Source: Ulvibacter algarum (GTDB lineage: Bacteria; Bacteroidota; Bacteroidia; Flavobacteriales; Flavobacteriaceae). Taken from it: a stretch of DNA of 64,000 nucleotides. A program made the position numbers and the translations under genes. This document shows, piece by piece, positions 60,638-64,000 of this stretch (its first letter is position 1; the number at the start of each line of letters is the position of its first letter). Under the pieces are notes generated by a model. That model had not been told where the DNA came from and ran no database searches. It saw only the letters and a list, made by a program, of their open reading frames with translations. The stretch lies in contig CANLBJ010000001.1 in the NCBI GenBank assembly GCA_947488905.1, positions 124,001-188,000 of the forward strand, in the 5' to 3' direction.

Positions 60638-61651
60638 TTACTCTTGTAACGCTTTAATCGCTACTTTTATTTTACCCTCTAGTTCATCCATTAATTCTGG
60701 ATTGTCTAAAAGCAATGCTTTTACTGCATCACGACCTTGACCTAGTTTTGTCTCATCATAGCTAAACCAAGATCCAGCTTTTCTTATAATTTCAAAACTT
60801 ACACCTAGATCAATAATCTCTCCTACTTTAGAGATTCCTTTACCATACATAATATCAAACTCTGCAAGTTTAAAAGGCGGTGCTACTTTGTTTTTAACAA
60901 CCTTTACACGTGTTTTGTTACCTAGAACATTACTATCTGTATCTTTAATTTGTGTAGAGCGACGTATGTCTAGACGTACAGATGCATAAAATTTTAATGC
61001 ATTACCACCCGTAGTTGTTTCTGGATTACCAAACATCACCCCAATCTTCTCACGAAGCTGGTTAATAAACATTACAGTACAATTAGTTTTACTAATAGAC
61101 CCCGTTAATTTTCTAAGTGCTTGTGACATTAAACGTGCGTGAAGCCCCATTTTACTGTCTCCCATCTCACCTTCTATCTCACTCTTAGGCGTCAATGCAG
61201 CAACTGAGTCAATTACCACAATATCAATAGCGCCAGAGCGAATTAAATTATCAGCAATCTCTAAAGCTTGCTCACCATTATCTGGCTGTGAGATAATTAA
61301 GTTTTCAATATCAACACCAAGACTTTCTGCATAATATCTATCAAAGGCATGCTCAGCATCAATAAATGCTGCTATACCTCCTTTTTTCTGAGCCTCTGCA
61401 ATAGCGTGTAATGTAAGTGTAGTTTTACCAGAAGATTCTGGCCCATAAATTTCAATAACCCTTCCTCTAGGATATCCTCCAACTCCTAATGCAATATCAA
61501 GCCCTAAAGATCCAGACGAAATTGTTTCTACATCTACCACTTGCTTATCACCCATTTTCATAACCGTACCTTTACCATAAGTCTTGTCAAGCTTATCAAG
61601 GGTTAGTTTAAGTGCTTTTAATTTTGCGTCTTTCTCTTTATCACTACTCAT
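60638..61651 (-). CDS. recA: RecA recombinase
   Basis: RecA forms ATP-dependent filaments on single-stranded DNA for homologous recombination and repair. The 337-residue protein shows Walker A GPESSGKT (70-77), Walker B-type [14 protein letters not shown], the L1 region, [54 protein letters not shown] (L2), and a C-terminal domain ending in a helical tail. It is the only gene on its transcript. Its promoter has a candidate operator (61699-61725), and ATTTCTGAAAT lies at 61653-61663, one base upstream of the ATG. Confidence 0.98.
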   Translation of the reverse strand: MSSDKEKDAKLKALKLTLDKLDKTYGKGTVMKMGDKQVVDVETISSGSLGLDIALGVGGYPRGRVIEIYGPESSGKTTLTLHAIAEAQKKGGIAAFIDAEHAFDRYYAESLGVDIENLIISQPDNGEQALEIADNLIRSGAIDIVVIDSVAALTPKSEIEGEMGDSKMGLHARLMSQALRKLTGSISKTNCTVMFINQLREKIGVMFGNPETTTGGNALKFYASVRLDIRRSTQIKDTDSNVLGNKTRVKVVKNKVAPPFKLAEFDIMYGKGISKVGEIIDLGVSFEIIRKAGSWFSYDETKLGQGRDAVKALLLDNPELMDELEGKIKVAIKALQE

Positions 61652-61652
61652 T

Positions 61653-61663
61653 ATTTCTGAAAT
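61653..61663. repeat. ATTTCTGAAAT palindrome directly before the recA start codon
   Basis: On the mRNA strand ATTTCAGAAAT ends one base before the ATG (61651). It therefore covers the ribosome landing region and could affect translation if a protein or RNA recognises it. Confidence 0.7.
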
Positions 61664-61683
61664 TTTAATTTTTTAATCTGCGG

Positions 61684-61725
61684 CTAAATTACAACAACTT
61701 GGAATTATTCCAAAACAATTTGGAA
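61684..61725 (-). promoter_or_regulatory. recA promoter and candidate three-half-site operator
   Basis: On the minus strand TAATTTAG (61684-61691; one mismatch from TAnnTTTG) has a TTG box at 61711-61713, 19 bases away. Over the -33 region, plus-strand TTGGAA (61699-61704), TTCCAA (61708-61713) and TTGGAA (61720-61725) alternate, giving a perfect 15-bp palindrome at 61699-61713 and a second inverted repeat at 61708-61725. Bound protein would block the -33 box. Confidence 0.6.
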
Positions 61726-61899
61726 CTTAATTTATTTCACATAAATTATATGGTTTCTGTTTTAAATATTTAACCCATTTAAAGATTAAATATTTAAGTA
61801 AAAAAAAGACCTTATTACTGTTATACTTAGGTTTTGATTAATAACACCACCATAAATTTATTATTAAACAAACTATCATTAAATCCTCTTCAAAAACAA

Positions 61900-61930
61900 T
61901 TGCACACCAATATCAAAACACCTACTTTTG
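61900..61930 (+). promoter_or_regulatory. feoA promoter
   Basis: TTG (61900-61902) and TACTTTTG (61923-61930) are 20 bases apart, a full match to the Bacteroidota promoter. The leader to the feoA ATG at 61958 would be about 20 nt. No clear Fur-box palindrome is recognised. Confidence 0.72.
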
Positions 61931-61957
61931 CCTTGTTTAAAATCAATCTAAATAATA

Positions 61958-62182
61958 ATGCTAACAATTGCTACTTTAAAAAAAGGACAAAGAGCTACTA
62001 TCTTAGAGTTTTCTGTAGATGTGGTTCCACTAAAATTACTAGAGATGGGTTGCCTACCTGGTAATGAAGTAGAATTGGTACAAATAGCACCTTTTCAAGA
62101 CCCTTTATACTTAAATATTAACGGGAGTCACCTAGCAATTAGAAAAGAAACTGCAGAAAAAATTGAGGTAAAACTCATTTAA
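61958..62182 (+). CDS. feoA: FeoA, ferrous iron transport accessory protein
   Basis: This 74-residue SH3-like FeoA domain protein carries LKKGQRATILEF, the block LKLLEMGCLPGNEVELVQIAPFQDPLYLNINGSHLAIRKETAEKIEV, matching FeoA family length and motifs. FeoA supports the FeoB ferrous iron transporter in the inner membrane. It stands 91 bases before feoB, which also has its own -7 box. A conflicting frame (61834-62064) overlaps it and lacks these motifs. Confidence 0.94.
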   Translation: MLTIATLKKGQRATILEFSVDVVPLKLLEMGCLPGNEVELVQIAPFQDPLYLNINGSHLAIRKETAEKIEVKLI

Positions 62183-62202
62183 ATAAATTTAAGTATTGCC
62201 TT

Positions 62203-62211
62203 TTTCCGAAG
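62203..62211 (+). repeat. TTTCCGAAG element between feoA and feoB
   Basis: Lies 20 bases after the feoA stop and 48 bases upstream of the feoB -7 box. Confidence 0.65.
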
Positions 62212-62258
62212 TTAAAAAAAGACACTACTAATAAAGAGCACTTCGACTCTGCTCTAAG

Positions 62259-62266
62259 TAAATTTG
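62259..62266 (+). promoter_or_regulatory. -7 box before feoB
   Basis: TAAATTTG matches TAnnTTTG and ends 7 bases before the feoB ATG at 62274, so an internal promoter would make a leaderless feoB mRNA in addition to the feoAB transcript. Confidence 0.5.
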
Positions 62267-62273
62267 TCGAAAT

Positions 62274-64000
62274 ATGGCTAAACAGATTAATGTTGCATTA
62301 ATAGGAAACCCTAACACGGGTAAAACGTCTGTATTTAATAGACTTACAGGCCTTAACCAACAGGTAGGAAATTATCCCGGTATCACCGTTGAAAAAAAGC
62401 AAGGAACTTGCAAGTTATCACGCAACGTAAAAGCACACGTGATTGATCTTCCCGGCACCTATAGCTTAAATGCTTCTTCACTAGATGAAAACGTAGTAAT
62501 AGAATTATTACTTAACAAAAACGATAAAGATTTTCCAGATGTTGCTGTTGTAGTTGCAGATGTAGAAAATCTAAAAAGAAACCTTCTTCTTTTTACACAA
62601 ATAAAAGACCTAGGAATCCCTACTATCCTCGCCATAAATATGGCAGATAGAATGAAGCGAAAAGCAATATCTTTAGATATTGAGATCTTAGAAGAAAAGC
62701 TAGAAACAAAGATTGCCTTAATAAGCTCTAGAAAAAATGAAGGGTTTGACTCTCTTAAAGAGCTTATCACAAACTTTGGAAAACTTAACAACAAGCCTTG
62801 CTTAAACGCCTCTGTAATTGCTCCTGAGTATTTTAACAGATTACGTAAAACCTTCCCTAATCAAGATTTATACAAGCTATGGTTAGTAATCACCCAAGAT
62901 GTAAATTTTGGAAAACTAGACCGTCAAGAATTAAAAGTAGTTGCTAGTTTTAAAACAGAATCTGAGAGCAACCTTAAAAGACTTCAACAAAAAGAAACTA
63001 TTGCCCGCTACCAGTTTATCAACAAGGTTTTAAAAGAAACTCTCATTGTTGATGCTGCAAATGCAAAAGATTTAAGAAGTAGACTAGACAGAGTGTTAAT
63101 GCATAAATTTTGGGGCTATATTATTTTCTTCGGAATTTTACTCCTCATTTTTCAAGCAATTTTTGACTGGAGCACCTACCCAATGGACTGGATAGATAGC
63201 ACTTTTGCTTCTTTTAGTGAATGGACTAAAAGCGCCATGCCGGCAGGAGATTTTACAAACCTCATCGCCGAAGGTATCATACCTGGACTAGGCGGTATCG
63301 TTATTTTTATACCACAAATTGCATTTTTATTCTTGTTTATTTCAATCTTAGAAGAGAGTGGTTATATGAGTCGTGTGGTATTTTTAATGGACCGTGTTAT
63401 GCGACGTTTTGGGCTTAGCGGTAAAAGTGTCGTTCCTTTAATTTCTGGAACAGCCTGTGCAATACCAGCCATTATGGCAACAAGAAATATAGAAAACTGG
63501 AAAGAACGTCTCATTACTATTCTTGTAACACCATTTACTACTTGTGCAGCAAGATTACCTGTCTATCTTATTATTATTTCGTTAGTGATACCAGAACAAC
63601 GTGTACTTGGTATTTTTACTTTGCAAGGGCTCTCTTTACTATTTATGTACTTTTTAGGCTTTGCATCGGCTATTGTATCTGCTTGGTTATTAGACCGTTT
63701 TTTAAAGGTAAAAAGTAAAACATTTTTTGTGGTCGAAATGCCAAATTACAAGTTACCCTTGTTTAAAAACGTTGCTATTACGGTATTAGAAAAAACAAAG
63801 TCTTTTGTATTTGGGGCTGGTAAAATCATTCTTGCTATTTCAGTAATACTATGGGTGCTTGCCTCTTATGGGCCTGGAGATTTTAATAATGCAGAGTCAA
63901 TTGTTAATGAACAGCATATTTCAGAAACACTTACAGACCAAGAACTAGATACAAAAATCGCTGCCTTTAAACTAGAGCACAGTTACATAGGTATTCTTGG
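62274..64000 (+). CDS. feoB: FeoB, ferrous iron transporter (truncated by window end)
   Basis: FeoB moves Fe2+ across the inner membrane with an N-terminal G domain. The frame is open to the end of the window (about 575 codons of an expected 700 or so); the C-terminal part lies outside. G1 is IGNPNTGKTSVFNRLTG (10-26), G2/switch region NYPGITVEKKQG, G3 DLPGTYSL, G4-type NMADR. The membrane core begins near residue 280 with FWGYIIFFGILLLIFQ, then Gate motifs IVIFIPQIAFLFLFISILEESGYMSRVVFLMD and SGTACAIPAIMATRNIENWKERLITILVTPFTTCAARLPVY. No premature stop is seen. Confidence 0.95.
   Translation, partial: MAKQINVALIGNPNTGKTSVFNRLTGLNQQVGNYPGITVEKKQGTCKLSRNVKAHVIDLPGTYSLNASSLDENVVIELLLNKNDKDFPDVAVVVADVENLKRNLLLFTQIKDLGIPTILAINMADRMKRKAISLDIEILEEKLETKIALISSRKNEGFDSLKELITNFGKLNNKPCLNASVIAPEYFNRLRKTFPNQDLYKLWLVITQDVNFGKLDRQELKVVASFKTESESNLKRLQQKETIARYQFINKVLKETLIVDAANAKDLRSRLDRVLMHKFWGYIIFFGILLLIFQAIFDWSTYPMDWIDSTFASFSEWTKSAMPAGDFTNLIAEGIIPGLGGIVIFIPQIAFLFLFISILEESGYMSRVVFLMDRVMRRFGLSGKSVVPLISGTACAIPAIMATRNIENWKERLITILVTPFTTCAARLPVYLIIISLVIPEQRVLGIFTLQGLSLLFMYFLGFASAIVSAWLLDRFLKVKSKTFFVVEMPNYKLPLFKNVAITVLEKTKSFVFGAGKIILAISVILWVLASYGPGDFNNAESIVNEQHISETLTDQELDTKIAAFKLEHSYIGIL

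Noticed and set aside
61834-62064. Open frame overlapping feoA in another frame
   Set aside because: It runs across the feoA promoter and lacks any family motif; the FeoA frame has clear motifs and a proper promoter.

Overview
The window reads as chromosomal DNA of a low-GC (mid-30s % by eye) marine-type member of the Flavobacteriaceae (Bacteroidota), in the Dokdonia/Krokinobacter neighbourhood. The evidence is Bacteroidota promoters (TAnnTTTG -7 boxes), frequent TTG starts, SUF-type Fe-S assembly, type IX secretion (T9SS) type B sorting domains with PorP/SprF and PorE-like partners, SusC-like TonB receptors with CarboxypepD_reg domains, DUF2480/DUF3078/DUF5689/DUF6268 families and a DksA-like protein with the degenerate Bacteroidota zinc finger. 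No rRNA, tRNA, CRISPR, prophage or insertion sequence was seen. Nearly all of it is a stable core chromosome.

Layout. 1-5.6 kb: SUF operon (lipoprotein, sufC, sufD, sufS, META lipoprotein, sufE, DUF59, DUF2480). 5.7-6.6 kb: DUF3078 protein. 7.1-18.6 kb (minus): a surface-adhesin locus of two large modular T9SS substrates that share modules, then PorP/SprF and a PorE-like TPR/propeller/OmpA protein. 18.9-26.2 kb: small membrane protein, cytosolic EEP-family enzyme, hflX, an epimerase-like oxidoreductase, a membrane M28 peptidase, a zinc-ribbon protein and a DUF6268 protein. 26.5-31.6 kb: ileS, dksA-like gene, DUF4097-like protein, lspA. 31.6-37.9 kb (minus): orphan histidine kinase, DUF2752 and two CD225 proteins, then a compact block of 5-formyl-THF cyclo-ligase, aspartoacylase-like hydrolase, RimK, RimB-like protease and a second RimK. 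38-46.5 kb (plus): uvrC, patatin/BamA-like protein, hmgA, DUF3108, kynA, M23 peptidase lipoprotein. 46.7-56.3 kb: two TonB receptors; the second is followed by a DUF5689 lipoprotein and is divergent from a secreted nuclease/phosphatase-like gene. 56.4-64 kb: PlsC-type acyltransferase, PfpI/DJ-1 protein, ECF sigma factor with a membrane/beta-barrel partner, recA, feoA and a truncated feoB.

Beyond the genes, the main signals are in intergenic DNA. (i) A short element, TTTCCGAAG or the palindrome ATTTC(A/T)GAAAT (core TTTCNGAA), recurs in about fifteen intergenic places, far above chance by a rough estimate. (ii) There are two candidate operators made of three alternating half-sites, one over the recA promoter and one between the divergent secreted nuclease and TonB receptor genes. 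(iii) Several genes (hflX, uvrC, feoB, the plsC-like gene) have a -7 box ending 4-7 nt before the start codon, which suggests leaderless or nearly leaderless mRNAs. The best candidate for a poorly described protein system is the RimK/RimB/RimK/aspartoacylase cluster. It has the parts expected of a system that adds and removes amino acids on a protein or cofactor tail.
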